Positions 42,692 to 51,043 of a stretch of DNA of 51,043 nt are shown in pieces. The DNA comes from MAG-121220-bin8 sp965655865 (GTDB lineage: Bacteria > Bacteroidota > Bacteroidia > Flavobacteriales > Flavobacteriaceae): contig CBFHJJ010000009.1 in assembly GCA_965655865.1 (NCBI GenBank), positions 1-51,043 on the forward strand, in the 5' to 3' direction. Both the position numbers and the translations under genes were made by a program. How positions within the stretch are numbered: the first letter of the stretch is position 1; every line of letters begins with the position of its first letter. Below the pieces are notes generated by a model, which saw nothing but the letters and a program-made list of their open reading frames with translations, was not told where the DNA came from and ran no database searches.

Positions 42692-45600
42692 TACTCTCTA
42701 ATTACTTTGATTGATTTATTTACTGTTTTTGAATCGACTTGTAAGATATAAACGCCCGATTTCATATTAGAAAATGGCACACTTACAGATCTATCGTAAG
42801 GAACTTTGTCATCTTTTGTCCATATAACTCTTCCAGAAATATCAAATAAAGTCATATTGATATTATCGTCATTACCTCCTACCCAAAGTTTTGATGAATC
42901 ATCAGCAGGGTTTGGACTAAATAAAATATCTTCGGAAATAAATATTGATTCTTCGAAAATTCCTTGACATTCTAAGTTAGTTGTTACTTTAATTGTATTA
43001 AATCCAGCCTTAAGTGGTAAGTCTATATTGCTTTGTGAAGTTTTAATTAAAGCTCCGTTGAGAATTATATTGTAACTATCACTTCCTGCAAGATTTAGTA
43101 ACACTTGTCTATTATCTCTATTGATGCTAGTTAAAACACTTAAATCTACAGGTTCTTCAATATTAAGATTGTAACATTGCTTATAATTTGGAAAACTGTC
43201 ATTAGTTAAACAAAGTTCATAGTTTGCAGCTTGTAAGCCAGACATTTGCCAGGTTTTAGCGTCAATTATTTCAGGTGTAAAATTAAACCCGCTTAAATTA
43301 CTTGTAATAGAAACCGTAAATGGTGTTTCGAAATCTCCTTTTATTGTAAGATCTATTAGTCCATTGTTTGATGATCTACATACTTCATCTGTGTAAAACA
43401 AAGTGAATGTATCATTGGGAACTGGATTTGGATCACAAACATCTCCAATATCGTCTCCATCATAATCTTCTTGTCCAGGATTGTAAGTGTTTTCACAATT
43501 GTCTTCATTGTTTTTAATTCCATCATTATCGTAATCGTTTGAAAGTACTTCTAGATTAATTCCAACAGATTCAATAGTTTGTCCAGCTGCACTAGCATTA
43601 ATTATTAATGGATAACTTCTAGCTTCTGCATCATTGGATACAGTAACTTCAATTGTAAGCTCACCTTCACTATTAATTAAAACAGGGTTTGAAGGTGAGT
43701 AAGATAAACTACTATTTTCAGGAAGACCATCAACAGAAAATGTAGTTTCAAAATTATAATTTGAAAAAACTCTGTGTTTCACGACAAAAGATCCAGTCTC
43801 ACCTTGACCAACGGTCAACTTTGCTTCAGGTGTGCTTAATTGTAACAATGGGCCGTCTGATGAAAAATAAGATGAAAAAACTCCTCTCCCATACGTCGAA
43901 GCAAATACTTTATAGTCATCTCTCATATCAAGATCAGTAACTCTTACATTACTCATTCCATTAAAAGCAGAATTCCATTGAGGAGAATCATCATTAAAGT
44001 TTTTGGTATACCAAACCCCCAAATCAGTTCCAACTATTACTTCACTTAATACAATTGGATTTTGCAAAATTGCTCTTACAGGAATATCAGGGAGACCACC
44101 ATTGTTTACATCTCCTTCTTTATTTGACCATGTTTCCCCCCCATCGTTAGAGTAAAATATATTTTTAACAGCGTAATTATGAAAAGTAACAAATATTTCA
44201 TTTTCTGTAAGACCAAACTCAATGTCAGAAACACTTCCAAGAAATTGGCTGCCTGTGATGTTTGTATAAACTGGACTTGCAGTATTTGCATTTTCTGCTT
44301 TAATAACTACTCCATTTTCTAAACCTATCATTAATGTAGATGAGTTTGTTGTATGTGGAGAAACTGTTAATGCAGAAACATTTGCAGTCATCAATCCACT
44401 TTGAAGTATTCGACTTGGAGCATTAGTATTTCTGTCTGCTTCAGCGAAATTATCCCAATCGTAATACGCTTTTATTTCAAAGTTTGAACCGGTGTAATTA
44501 GAGTAAATAATTCCATAATTTGAATCTAATGCTTGAACATTAATAAAATCTCCATTACTGCCACTTTCGTTGTTAATATTAAAATTGCTATCACTTTTAA
44601 AATCATAAGCTTCTACAGAATTATTATACACATAATTTGCAATAAAATAAGGTTTATCTAAATTTTGAGAAAACATTGAAGCTGCTCCATCTCCACCAGA
44701 AACATCAATACTTGAGGTTATTTTATTTTCTCTATCAGTTTGAAACTGAGTACCATTATCTTGAGCACCAGCTAGAAAAACATCTGTCATTCCTGTAACT
44801 ACCTTATTTCTTGTCGTCCAACTAGAAAGATCTCTTCCAGAAATTTGTTTATTTAAATCTTTAAACATTTCGGATGGTGCAACCCCAATAGTATAAAATT
44901 GAGAAGTTACATAGTTAAAATTTCTTGAAGATATTTCTTCAGTTGATCCATTGGATTGACTAAAATAAATACCACCATCGTTCCCAAATATTTTTTTAGA
45001 AGAATCGTAATTTCCAAAGGCCATGTTGTGTTGATCAGCATGAGCAAATTGTTGACCGAAACCATTGTACCAATGCGTGAATTGTTCCCATGGATTTGCA
45101 GTTGCATTTTCCGCACCGGTAGTAGATTTAAATAAATCAATACCGCCTGCATATATGGTTTCAGGATTATTTGGATCAGATTCTATCATCAAATCGTAAA
45201 AAGATTGACCTCTTGTAAAATCATCAGCTTCAATGTTTCCATCAGCATCATTTGGCAATGTGAGTGGAGTAGGTGCAGTGGCAAATTGATTTGTAGATTT
45301 AATGATTGTCACAGGATTTTCTGCAGCCAAAGCATAAATATCTCCATTAGAAGCTATTTCAAGTTCAGTTCTTCGCGCTGTATCTGCCCCGTCATTGTAT
45401 GTAATAGTATGTTTGGTACTAAATGCTGTTATATCAGAGTTAGCCACCAAAATTGTACCTCCACCAGATCCTCTATGATTTCTGGTTGTAGAAACCCATA
45501 ATTTATTATCAGGTGCAAGTTCTAAATCCATTGGTTGGTAGGAATAAGCAGAACCGTCAATATTGAATGGAACCTTGTCCCAAGATGAGGCATTGTCTGT

Positions 45601-46944
45601 TGATTTCCATATACCGTAATCGTCCACTCCAAAAAGATGGTTATTATCATCTCTGTGAGTAGATACTCCTGCTGCTATTATGACCTCAGATGTTCCGTTA
45701 TTATCTCTTACTACTACATCGTTAATGTAAAAAATACCTGGACTTACTGTTTTTCCTGAAGATGCTAATGTTTCAAGTGATAAAGAAACATTAATAGTCT
45801 CGTTGTTTGATAGTCTAGATTTTAATCTGTTCCCGTCTGTAGATGATATCATGACAGAGGGAATTGAAATATCCTCGGCATTACTTCCTCCCATTGTAAT
45901 TGGAGCTGAACTCCAATTTTCTTGACTTCCGTCGTTTCTATTCATTACAATTACAGCAACTGCACCGACTTGTTGAGCTCTTCTAACTTTATCAACAAAT
46001 GGACAATCCCCTCTTTCAATAAGAGCTATTTTTCCATTTATTTCAGATCCATTTGAAATTGTTTGACATGCATCGTGTTTCGATCCACCAATACCATCAG
46101 AAATATCTCCCGAATCGTCTCCATCATCAGCTAGAATCAAATCAGCTGTAATTGGTGTGGAAGTTAATGAGGGACCAAAACCTGCACCTATGTATGTGTA
46201 GGGTCCCAAATCTAAGTTATTGATTTTGACAAAATTACCTGAGCTTCTGTAAACGGTTTCTGTTTCAGATTTGCCTCCAAAAACATTTGTCCATGTTTCA
46301 CCAGCGTCAGTTGATTTCCAAAGTCCATTTCCTAATGCTTCAGCACCTGTATACGATTCTCCAGTTCCAACATAAAAAGTTTTTAAATCATTTGGATCAT
46401 AAACAATAGAGGACACTGGAATGTTTTCAGGGATTCCTTGAATGTGTATCCATTCTGATGTATTTCCATCTGAAATATTTATGTTTTTAAAAAGACCACC
46501 ACTAACTCCTCCAGCAAATACGGTTTCATCATTTTCATCATTTGGATCAAACATCAGTCCTTTAGTTCTTCCGCCAACATTATTTGGCCCCCTACTTACC
46601 CATTTCATCTCCTCAGATTCTCCTGGAACACTAAAGCTTTTTACTAAAGATTTTTGTGATTTATTTAATTTATATTGGGTTTCAAATAAACTACTAATTT
46701 CTGTTTTACCAGTCATTGGATTCATAGAAAGTTCCCACATTTTTTCTTGATACTGATTGGGTGGAAGACTAATTTTTTTTCTTTCCGATTTGTTCAACTT
46801 GTAAGTTGATTTAATTGAACTGTTTTCTAAATTGTCTTTGTGAATAGACCTTTTGTAAGAATATAAAATGTTGTCATAATTAGTTAATCCTACTACGAAA
46901 ATAAAAACTAAAGAAAATAAAGTAATATGTTTATTAAATTTCAA
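42691..46944 (-). CDS. Large secreted beta-propeller protein with PA domain and T9SS sorting domain
   Basis: This 1417-residue protein has an N-terminal signal anchor, then VPS10/sortilin-like or BNR-type propeller repeats (WVSRGPNNVGGRTKGLMFDP, GLWKSTDAGETWTNV, FYSNDGGETWSNKEG). A protease-associated (PA) domain is inserted at about residues 270-395 (IALIERGDCPFVDKVRRAQQ). A thrombospondin type 3-like calcium repeat lies near 1135-1170 (DYDNDGIKNNEDNCENTY). The last roughly 75 residues are a type A T9SS sorting domain, FSPNPADDSS to GVYILQVDSKTVNKSIKVI. It is therefore exported across the outer membrane and attached or released. I see no protease or glycosidase active site. The partner lipoprotein overlaps its stop by one base. 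Confidence 0.9.
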   Translation of the reverse strand: MKFNKHITLFSLVFIFVVGLTNYDNILYSYKRSIHKDNLENSSIKSTYKLNKSERKKISLPPNQYQEKMWELSMNPMTGKTEISSLFETQYKLNKSQKSLVKSFSVPGESEEMKWVSRGPNNVGGRTKGLMFDPNDENDETVFAGGVSGGLFKNINISDGNTSEWIHIQGIPENIPVSSIVYDPNDLKTFYVGTGESYTGAEALGNGLWKSTDAGETWTNVFGGKSETETVYRSSGNFVKINNLDLGPYTYIGAGFGPSLTSTPITADLILADDGDDSGDISDGIGGSKHDACQTISNGSEINGKIALIERGDCPFVDKVRRAQQVGAVAVIVMNRNDGSQENWSSAPITMGGSNAEDISIPSVMISSTDGNRLKSRLSNNETINVSLSLETLASSGKTVSPGIFYINDVVVRDNNGTSEVIIAAGVSTHRDDNNHLFGVDDYGIWKSTDNASSWDKVPFNIDGSAYSYQPMDLELAPDNKLWVSTTRNHRGSGGGTILVANSDITAFSTKHTITYNDGADTARRTELEIASNGDIYALAAENPVTIIKSTNQFATAPTPLTLPNDADGNIEADDFTRGQSFYDLMIESDPNNPETIYAGGIDLFKSTTGAENATANPWEQFTHWYNGFGQQFAHADQHNMAFGNYDSSKKIFGNDGGIYFSQSNGSTEEISSRNFNYVTSQFYTIGVAPSEMFKDLNKQISGRDLSSWTTRNKVVTGMTDVFLAGAQDNGTQFQTDRENKITSSIDVSGGDGAASMFSQNLDKPYFIANYVYNNSVEAYDFKSDSNFNINNESGSNGDFINVQALDSNYGIIYSNYTGSNFEIKAYYDWDNFAEADRNTNAPSRILQSGLMTANVSALTVSPHTTNSSTLMIGLENGVVIKAENANTASPVYTNITGSQFLGSVSDIEFGLTENEIFVTFHNYAVKNIFYSNDGGETWSNKEGDVNNGGLPDIPVRAILQNPIVLSEVIVGTDLGVWYTKNFNDDSPQWNSAFNGMSNVRVTDLDMRDDYKVFASTYGRGVFSSYFSSDGPLLQLSTPEAKLTVGQGETGSFVVKHRVFSNYNFETTFSVDGLPENSSLSYSPSNPVLINSEGELTIEVTVSNDAEARSYPLIINASAAGQTIESVGINLEVLSNDYDNDGIKNNEDNCENTYNPGQEDYDGDDIGDVCDPNPVPNDTFTLFYTDEVCRSSNNGLIDLTIKGDFETPFTVSITSNLSGFNFTPEIIDAKTWQMSGLQAANYELCLTNDSFPNYKQCYNLNIEEPVDLSVLTSINRDNRQVLLNLAGSDSYNIILNGALIKTSQSNIDLPLKAGFNTIKVTTNLECQGIFEESIFISEDILFSPNPADDSSKLWVGGNDDNINMTLFDISGRVIWTKDDKVPYDRSVSVPFSNMKSGVYILQVDSKTVNKSIKVIRE

Positions 46945-47149
46945 AATGTTGATTTTTATATATTTTACTTATCAAATTATATGCCGATGATACATATTTC
47001 TAAAAAAATATGATAATTATCATGTTTTCTAAAAAAATGTAAGGTATTAAATTATGGTCAATTTTTATAAAAAAAGTTCTATATAAAAATTATATTTTCT
47101 TGAGGAAAAATTAAAAAAATTACCTGCTAAAAAGAATGTTTTTAACAAA
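46945..47149. other. AT-rich intergenic region between the T9SS gene and thyA
   Basis: These 205 bases hold no open frame I can support. The only structure is the palindrome flanked by direct repeats at 46997-47038. No perfect TAnnTTTG box is visible on the minus strand. Confidence 0.5.
46997..47038. promoter_or_regulatory. Palindrome flanked by 13-base direct repeats
   Basis: ATGATAATTATCAT (47010-47023) is a perfect 14-base palindrome. Identical copies of TTTCTAAAAAAAT flank it at 46997-47009 and 47026-47038, giving a period of 29 bases. It is 53-94 bases before the T9SS gene start. The palindrome resembles Fur-family half-sites (GATAAT/ATTATC), so an iron- or zinc-dependent operator is possible. 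This is inference from pattern only. Confidence 0.4.
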
Positions 47150-48151
47150 CTAAACAGATACTTTGCCTTTTATATGAGGGTGCGGATCGTATTCGCTTAT
47201 CTCAAAATCTTCAAATTTAAAGTCATTTATTTTGTCGATTTTCTTTAATATTTTTAATTTAGGTAAGTTTCTAGGTTCTCTAGAAAGTTGAAGATTTAAC
47301 TGTTCAATGTGATTATTATAAATGTGAGCATCCCCAAATGTGTGAACAAAATCTCCTGGCTTATAACCACAAACATGAGCTATCATTTCTGTCAGCAATG
47401 CGTAGGAGGCTATATTGAACGGAACACCTAAAAATATATCAGCACTTCTTTGATAAAGTTGACATGATAATTTATTGTTATGTACGTAAAATTGAAAAAA
47501 AGCATGACAAGGCGGTAAGGCTGCTTTACCTTTTTTAACATTTTCTTCAAAACTTTCATTTGTATCAGGAAGAACTCCAGGGTTCCATGCTGTTACAAGC
47601 ATTCTCCTACTGTCTGGATTTTGTTTTAGAGTATTTATAACCTCTGAAACTTGATCAATTCCGTCACTATTCCAATTTCTCCATTGGTGTCCGTAAACAG
47701 GACCTAAATCACCATTAGAGTCAGCCCAAGCATCCCAAATTTTAACACCATTATTTTTTAAATATTCAATATTAGTTTCACCCTTTATAAACCATAAAAG
47801 TTCATGAACTATCGATTTCAAATGAACTTTCTTTGTTGTAATCATTGGAAATCCTTTTGATAAATCAAAACGCATTTGGTAACCAAATACACTTTTTGTT
47901 CCGGTACCGGTTCTGTCGNNNNNNNNNNNNNNNNNNNNNNNNNNNNNNNNNNNNNNNNNNNNNNNNNNNNNNNNNNNNNNNNNNNNNNNNNNNNNNNNNN
48001 NNNNNNNNNNNNNTGTAATCATTGGAAATCCTTTTGATAAATCAAAACGCATTTGGTAACCAAATACACTTTTTGTTCCGGTACCGGTTCTGTCGGATTT
48101 TTCATTTCCATTTTCTAGAACGTGCTTGACTAAGTCTAAATATTGTTTCAT
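47150..48151 (-). CDS. thyA: Thymidylate synthase (interrupted by an assembly gap)
   Basis: ThyA methylates dUMP using methylenetetrahydrofolate and releases dihydrofolate for DHFR. As written the gene has 333 codons with a 95-base N run after the start; the sequence on both sides of the Ns is the same 82 bases. Collapsing the duplicate gives a normal 274-residue enzyme, with DRTGTGTKSVFGYQMR, the nucleophile Cys in LPPCHAFFQFY, QRSADIFLGVPFNIASY and FGDAHIYNNHIEQL. An extra loop (NESFEENVKKGKAAL) is longer than in E. coli. The gene is separated by six kilobases from the DHFR fusion. Confidence 0.95.
   Translation of the reverse strand: MKQYLDLVKHVLENGNEKSDRTGTGTKSVFGYQMRFDLSKGFPMITXXXXXXXXXXXXXXXXXXXXXXXXXXXXXXXXDRTGTGTKSVFGYQMRFDLSKGFPMITTKKVHLKSIVHELLWFIKGETNIEYLKNNGVKIWDAWADSNGDLGPVYGHQWRNWNSDGIDQVSEVINTLKQNPDSRRMLVTAWNPGVLPDTNESFEENVKKGKAALPPCHAFFQFYVHNNKLSCQLYQRSADIFLGVPFNIASYALLTEMIAHVCGYKPGDFVHTFGDAHIYNNHIEQLNLQLSREPRNLPKLKILKKIDKINDFKFEDFEISEYDPHPHIKGKVSV
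47837..47918. repeat. Left copy of an 82-base duplication flanking the N gap
   Basis: Bases 47837-47918 are identical to 48014-48095 and code for the same thyA segment (DRTGTGTKSV to GFPMIT). It is the typical signature of two overlapping contig ends that a scaffolder joined with Ns rather than merged. Confidence 0.95.
47919..48013. other. Assembly gap (95 N)
   Basis: A run of 95 N lies between the two identical 82-base copies. The offset between copies (177 bases) is a multiple of three by coincidence, so the frame stays open. Confidence 0.98.
48014..48095. repeat. Right copy of the 82-base duplication flanking the N gap
   Basis: This copy equals 47837-47918 exactly, as far as I can read, and continues into the real start of thyA. 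Confidence 0.95.
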
Positions 48152-48227
48152 TATAGTAAATAAGAATTCAAAAATATAAATTAACTAAAATTGAGCATAC
48201 AAATATCTCTTAACTTATTAAAAAATA

Positions 48228-49592
48228 TTAACCAATTATCATTCCTGCAATAGTGGCAGACAATAGTGAAGCTAAAGTTCCACCAAGAACTGCTATCATT
48301 CCAAATTTCGATAAATTTGTTCTCTGATTTGGGGCTAAAGATCCAATTCCTCCAATTTGGATTCCAATTGAAGCAAAGTTGGCAAATCCACACAACATAT
48401 ATGTAGCCATTATTATCGATTTTTCATATTGCAAATGAACTATATTGGAAATATCTTTTAGCTCAGCTAATTGCATGTAACCTATAAATTCACTCACAGC
48501 TAGTTTTATACCTAAAAGTTGACCCATTAAAGCCATGTCTTCTTTAGCGACTCCAATTATCCACATTACAGGTGAAAATGTGTAGCCTAAAATAAATTCT
48601 ATTGAAAGGAATTGGTAGGTAGTGTTTTCGCTTATCCAATAATTTAGACCGGAAATAGATCCAACTTTTTCAAATCCAAAATTTATCATTGCTATAAAGG
48701 CAATAAACACTAAAAGCATAGCACCAACATTTGCTGCTAATTTCAATCCTTCAGTTGTACCATTTGCTATGGCATCCAATAGATTTGAACCGATTTTATC
48801 TTGAGAAACTGAAACATCTTTGTTAATTGTATCAGTTTCTGGAAATAAAATTTTTGAAATAACAATTGCACCGGGTGCAGCCATTACTGACGCAGTTAGT
48901 AAATGTTTAGCGTAAAAAAGTTTTAAAACTTCATCTTCACCACCTAAAAAACCTATATATGCAGCTAAAACACCTCCAGCCACAGTTGCCATCCCTCCAA
49001 TCATTACTAAAAGAATTTCAGATTTAGTCATCTTATCTAAATAAGCTTTAATCATTAAAGGTGCTTCTGTTTGACCCAGAAAAATATTCCCAGCGACACT
49101 TAAACTTTCAGCGCCTGAAATATTTAAAAGTTTACTGAGGCTTAATGCTAATATTTTTACAACTTTTTGAATAACACCAAGGTAAAATAAAACAGATGTC
49201 AATGCTGAAAAGAATATAATGGTAGGAAGAACTTGAAATAAAAATACGTAACCAAAAGTCTCGACATTGACCATATCACCAAGAAGAAATTTACTTCCTT
49301 CCATTGTAAAATCTAAGGTCTTTACAAATATTTTTCCAAAAAATTCAAATATTTTCTGAACAAATTCAACTTTTAAAACAAGAATAGCCAATATTAATTG
49401 TGTTGATAATCCAATTAATGCAGATTTCCAATTTATAGCTCTTCGATTATTACTGAAAATGTAGGCCACTAGTATTAGAAAAATCATTCCAATAATTCCT
49501 CTTAATATACTTTCAAAAGAAAATCCTTGACTGAGAATTATTTCATTTTGTAAAATTTCATTATTGAAGGCTTCTAATAAATAATTATTCAT
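48228..49592 (-). CDS. Concentrative nucleoside transporter (NupC/CNT family)
   Basis: This 454-residue inner-membrane symporter imports nucleosides with sodium or protons. It has about ten hydrophobic segments and the CNT signatures SGAESLSVAGNIFLGQTEAP and SLLSATIAGMIIG at the C terminus, plus the cation/nucleoside site region ELKD and CGFANFASIGIQIGG. The N-terminal about 25 residues before the first helix look unstructured. It overlaps the nuclease gene start by eight bases and is followed by thyA, so nucleoside uptake and thymidylate synthesis are on one strand. Confidence 0.93.
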   Translation of the reverse strand: MNNYLLEAFNNEILQNEIILSQGFSFESILRGIIGMIFLILVAYIFSNNRRAINWKSALIGLSTQLILAILVLKVEFVQKIFEFFGKIFVKTLDFTMEGSKFLLGDMVNVETFGYVFLFQVLPTIIFFSALTSVLFYLGVIQKVVKILALSLSKLLNISGAESLSVAGNIFLGQTEAPLMIKAYLDKMTKSEILLVMIGGMATVAGGVLAAYIGFLGGEDEVLKLFYAKHLLTASVMAAPGAIVISKILFPETDTINKDVSVSQDKIGSNLLDAIANGTTEGLKLAANVGAMLLVFIAFIAMINFGFEKVGSISGLNYWISENTTYQFLSIEFILGYTFSPVMWIIGVAKEDMALMGQLLGIKLAVSEFIGYMQLAELKDISNIVHLQYEKSIIMATYMLCGFANFASIGIQIGGIGSLAPNQRTNLSKFGMIAVLGGTLASLLSATIAGMIIG

Positions 49593-50160
49593 TTTTTTCA
49601 GTTAGTTTATCTCTCAATTGAGCGGCTAGTTCATAATCTTCATTTTTTACAGCCACCTCTATTGCATTTTTAATTTGTTTAATTGACATTTTATTTAAAT
49701 CAACTTTTTTTGATTTATCGCTCTCTTTTTTTACTTTTTCACCTCCAGCTTTGATTATTATACCTGCTTTTTCTAAAACACTTTCATAAGTAAAAATTGG
49801 AGAATTAAATCTTATTGCTAATGCTATTGCATCAGAAGTTCTAGAGTCAATAATTTCTTCAATTTTATCTCTTACACAAATCAAACTAGAAAAAAAAACT
49901 CCGTCAATAATTTTATGAATAATAACTTGCTTTATTTTAATTTCAAAGCAGTCAGAAAAATTTTTGAATAGATCGTGAGTTAAAGGTCTTGGTGGTTTAA
50001 TTTCTTTTTCTAAAGCAACGGCTATAGATTGGGCTTCAAATGCACCAATAACAACTGGAAGTTTTCGTTTTCCATCTTTTTCAGACAACAATAATGCATA
50101 GGCACCATTTGTGTTTTGACTATAGGAAATTCTATCTATTGTTAAACGTACTAAACTCAT
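49585..50160 (-). CDS. Bifunctional nuclease family protein (DUF151) with UVR motif
   Basis: This 191-residue protein has a BFN/DUF151 domain (about residues 1-135, KRKLPVVIGAFEAQSIAVALE, RPLTHDLF and SRTSDAIALAIRFNSPIFT) and a C-terminal UvrB/UvrC-type coiled-coil motif (about 155-190, IKNAIEVAVKNEDYELAAQLRDK). The family is linked to DNA/RNA cleavage or stress responses, but biochemical proof is limited. It lies between etfA and the nucleoside transporter, the usual flavobacterial order. Confidence 0.9.
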   Translation of the reverse strand: MSLVRLTIDRISYSQNTNGAYALLLSEKDGKRKLPVVIGAFEAQSIAVALEKEIKPPRPLTHDLFKNFSDCFEIKIKQVIIHKIIDGVFFSSLICVRDKIEEIIDSRTSDAIALAIRFNSPIFTYESVLEKAGIIIKAGGEKVKKESDKSKKVDLNKMSIKQIKNAIEVAVKNEDYELAAQLRDKLTEKNE

Positions 50161-50202
50161 TCAATTAGAAGGGTAAATAATTACTTCTAAAATATTAAAA
50201 AT

Positions 50203-51043
50203 TTATGAGTTTTGTGCTTTAAATTCTTTTAGTTTTTCATTCAATCTTGGGACTACATCAAAGGCGTCTCCAACAACTCCATAATCTGCAGCTTTAAAAA
50301 AGGGTGCTTCAGGATCATTATTAATTACAACTTTAATTTTAGATGAATTAATGCCGGCTAAGTGTTGAATTGCACCAGAAATTCCAATAGCTATATATAA
50401 ATTGGTTGCGACAGGTTTTCCAGTTTGACCAACGTGTTCACTGTGTGGTCTCCAGCCCATGTCAGAAACTGGTTTAGAGCATGCAGTAGCTGCTCCTAAT
50501 GTATTAGCTAACTCTTCAATTAAATTCCAGTTTTCAGGACCTTTCATTCCTCTTCCTGCTGAAACAACAATATCAGCATCTGCAATAGAAATTTGACCTG
50601 ATACTTTTTCAGATGAATCAACTGTTAAATTTGAGTTTTGTACTTCAATATTCAAGTCTTCTATTTCAGAATCAACGGAATTTTCAACTAAACCAAATGA
50701 ATTATTGGAAAGTCCAATAATTATTTTATCTGAATTTACAGATGAATCACTAAAGGCTTTATTTGTAAAAGCAGTTCTTTTAATGGTAAATGGTTCTAAA
50801 TTAGTTGGAAGCCCAATTACATTATTTACATAAGCAGCGTTAATTTCAGCTGCAAGTAATGGAGCTAGATATTTTGAGTCTAAACTGCTACTAAGTACAA
50901 TGTGGTTAGAATTTGTGTGATTTGCTACTTTAGAAATAATGTCCGCAAAACTACTAGCACTAAATTTATTTAAAGATTCGTTATTAACTTTAACTATTTT
51001 TTTAACACCATAATTACTTAATTCATTAACATCTTCAACGTTA
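50203..51043 (-). CDS. etfA: Electron transfer flavoprotein subunit alpha (5' end beyond the window)
   Basis: EtfA binds FAD and passes electrons from acyl-CoA dehydrogenases to the quinone pool. The frame is open from the right edge, so the N terminus, roughly 30-50 residues by family comparison, is missing. The visible part includes the linker domain with IVLSSSLDSKYLAPLLAAE, the block IKRTAFTNKAF and the FAD domain: VVSAGRGMKGPENW, SKPVSDMGWRPHSEHVGQTG, LYIAIGISGAIQHLAGINSS and NNDPEAPFFKAADYG. A TTG at 50653 is only an internal codon and not the start. etfB is expected just outside. Confidence 0.96.
   Translation of the reverse strand, partial: NVEDVNELSNYGVKKIVKVNNESLNKFSASSFADIISKVANHTNSNHIVLSSSLDSKYLAPLLAAEINAAYVNNVIGLPTNLEPFTIKRTAFTNKAFSDSSVNSDKIIIGLSNNSFGLVENSVDSEIEDLNIEVQNSNLTVDSSEKVSGQISIADADIVVSAGRGMKGPENWNLIEELANTLGAATACSKPVSDMGWRPHSEHVGQTGKPVATNLYIAIGISGAIQHLAGINSSKIKVVINNDPEAPFFKAADYGVVGDAFDVVPRLNEKLKEFKAQNS

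Noticed and set aside
42480..46750. Several 60-100 codon plus- and minus-strand open frames opposite or within the T9SS gene
   Set aside because: They overlap a large, well-supported gene with clear domains, have no conserved features, and are expected by chance in long genes.
47150..48151. A 333-residue thymidylate synthase with a 59-residue insertion
   Set aside because: The insertion consists of Ns plus a duplicated 82-base flank, an assembly artefact.
50203..50655. A separate 150-residue protein starting at 50655
   Set aside because: The codon there is TTG and the frame stays open upstream with convincing EtfA sequence to the window edge. It is the C-terminal half of etfA.

Overview
The window looks like a chromosomal segment of a free-living, probably marine member of the Flavobacteriia (Bacteroidota). 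The base composition is strongly AT-rich. Most start codons have A-rich leaders instead of Shine-Dalgarno sequences. Several genes are preceded by the Bacteroidota -7 box TAnnTTTG. The content is lineage-typical: paired ExbD, a PorT-like barrel, GldD/GldE, a type IX secretion (T9SS) sorting domain, DUF3098, DUF3127 and four TonB-dependent receptors. I see no rRNA, tRNA, CRISPR array, phage or insertion sequence. A 95-base N run inside thyA is flanked by two identical 82-bp copies, which marks this as a draft assembly with a spurious gap.

Layout, left half: 1-2352 holds an energy-transduction operon (proton-channel tail, small membrane protein, two ExbD, PorT-like barrel). At 2482-9151 are a large TonB receptor, atpD-atpC and a BtuB-like receptor. 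At 9122-13337 on the minus strand are HU, a 29-residue basic protein that is frameshifted as written, an RNase E/G, recX and an amidohydrolase lipoprotein. At 13450-17706 is mutY-ssb-gldE-gldD-EamA. At 17840-20418 are rplU-rpmA, a phosphopantetheinyl transferase, pnuC and a NadR-like kinase. A TPP riboswitch then controls a TonB receptor (20455-22726). At 22746-25239 a small secreted His/Cys protein precedes a TonB receptor with two Asp/His tracts, probably a metal uptake pair.

Layout, right half: 25254-27782 holds a Rieske-like lipoprotein, greA, a HIT protein, DUF3127 and aat. At 27765-30359 (minus) is ftsX-DUF3098-uppP-truB. At 30476-33555 are leuS and a SemiSWEET. At 33545-37865 (minus) is waaA, a secreted lipocalin-like protein, surE, lpxB and an Lrp regulator. 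At 37953-40860 are a DegT aminotransferase, fabD and a membrane-anchored dihydrofolate reductase fusion. At 40926-46944 are a class V aminotransferase, a lipoprotein and a 1417-residue T9SS-exported protein. At 47150-51043 (minus) is etfA, a bifunctional nuclease, a nucleoside transporter and thyA.

How the genes work together: ExbD proteins energise TonB receptors that import thiamin, probably zinc or another transition metal, and other ligands. PorT, GldD and GldE belong to the secretion and gliding machinery, and the 1417-residue protein is a likely cargo. lpxB and waaA build lipid A-Kdo, uppP recycles the undecaprenyl carrier, and thyA with the DHFR fusion forms the thymidylate/folate cycle. 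The most unusual items are the 2TM-DHFR fusion, the Asp/His receptor with its small partner, the palindrome-in-direct-repeats site upstream of the T9SS gene, and the frameshifted ribosome-like mini-protein.
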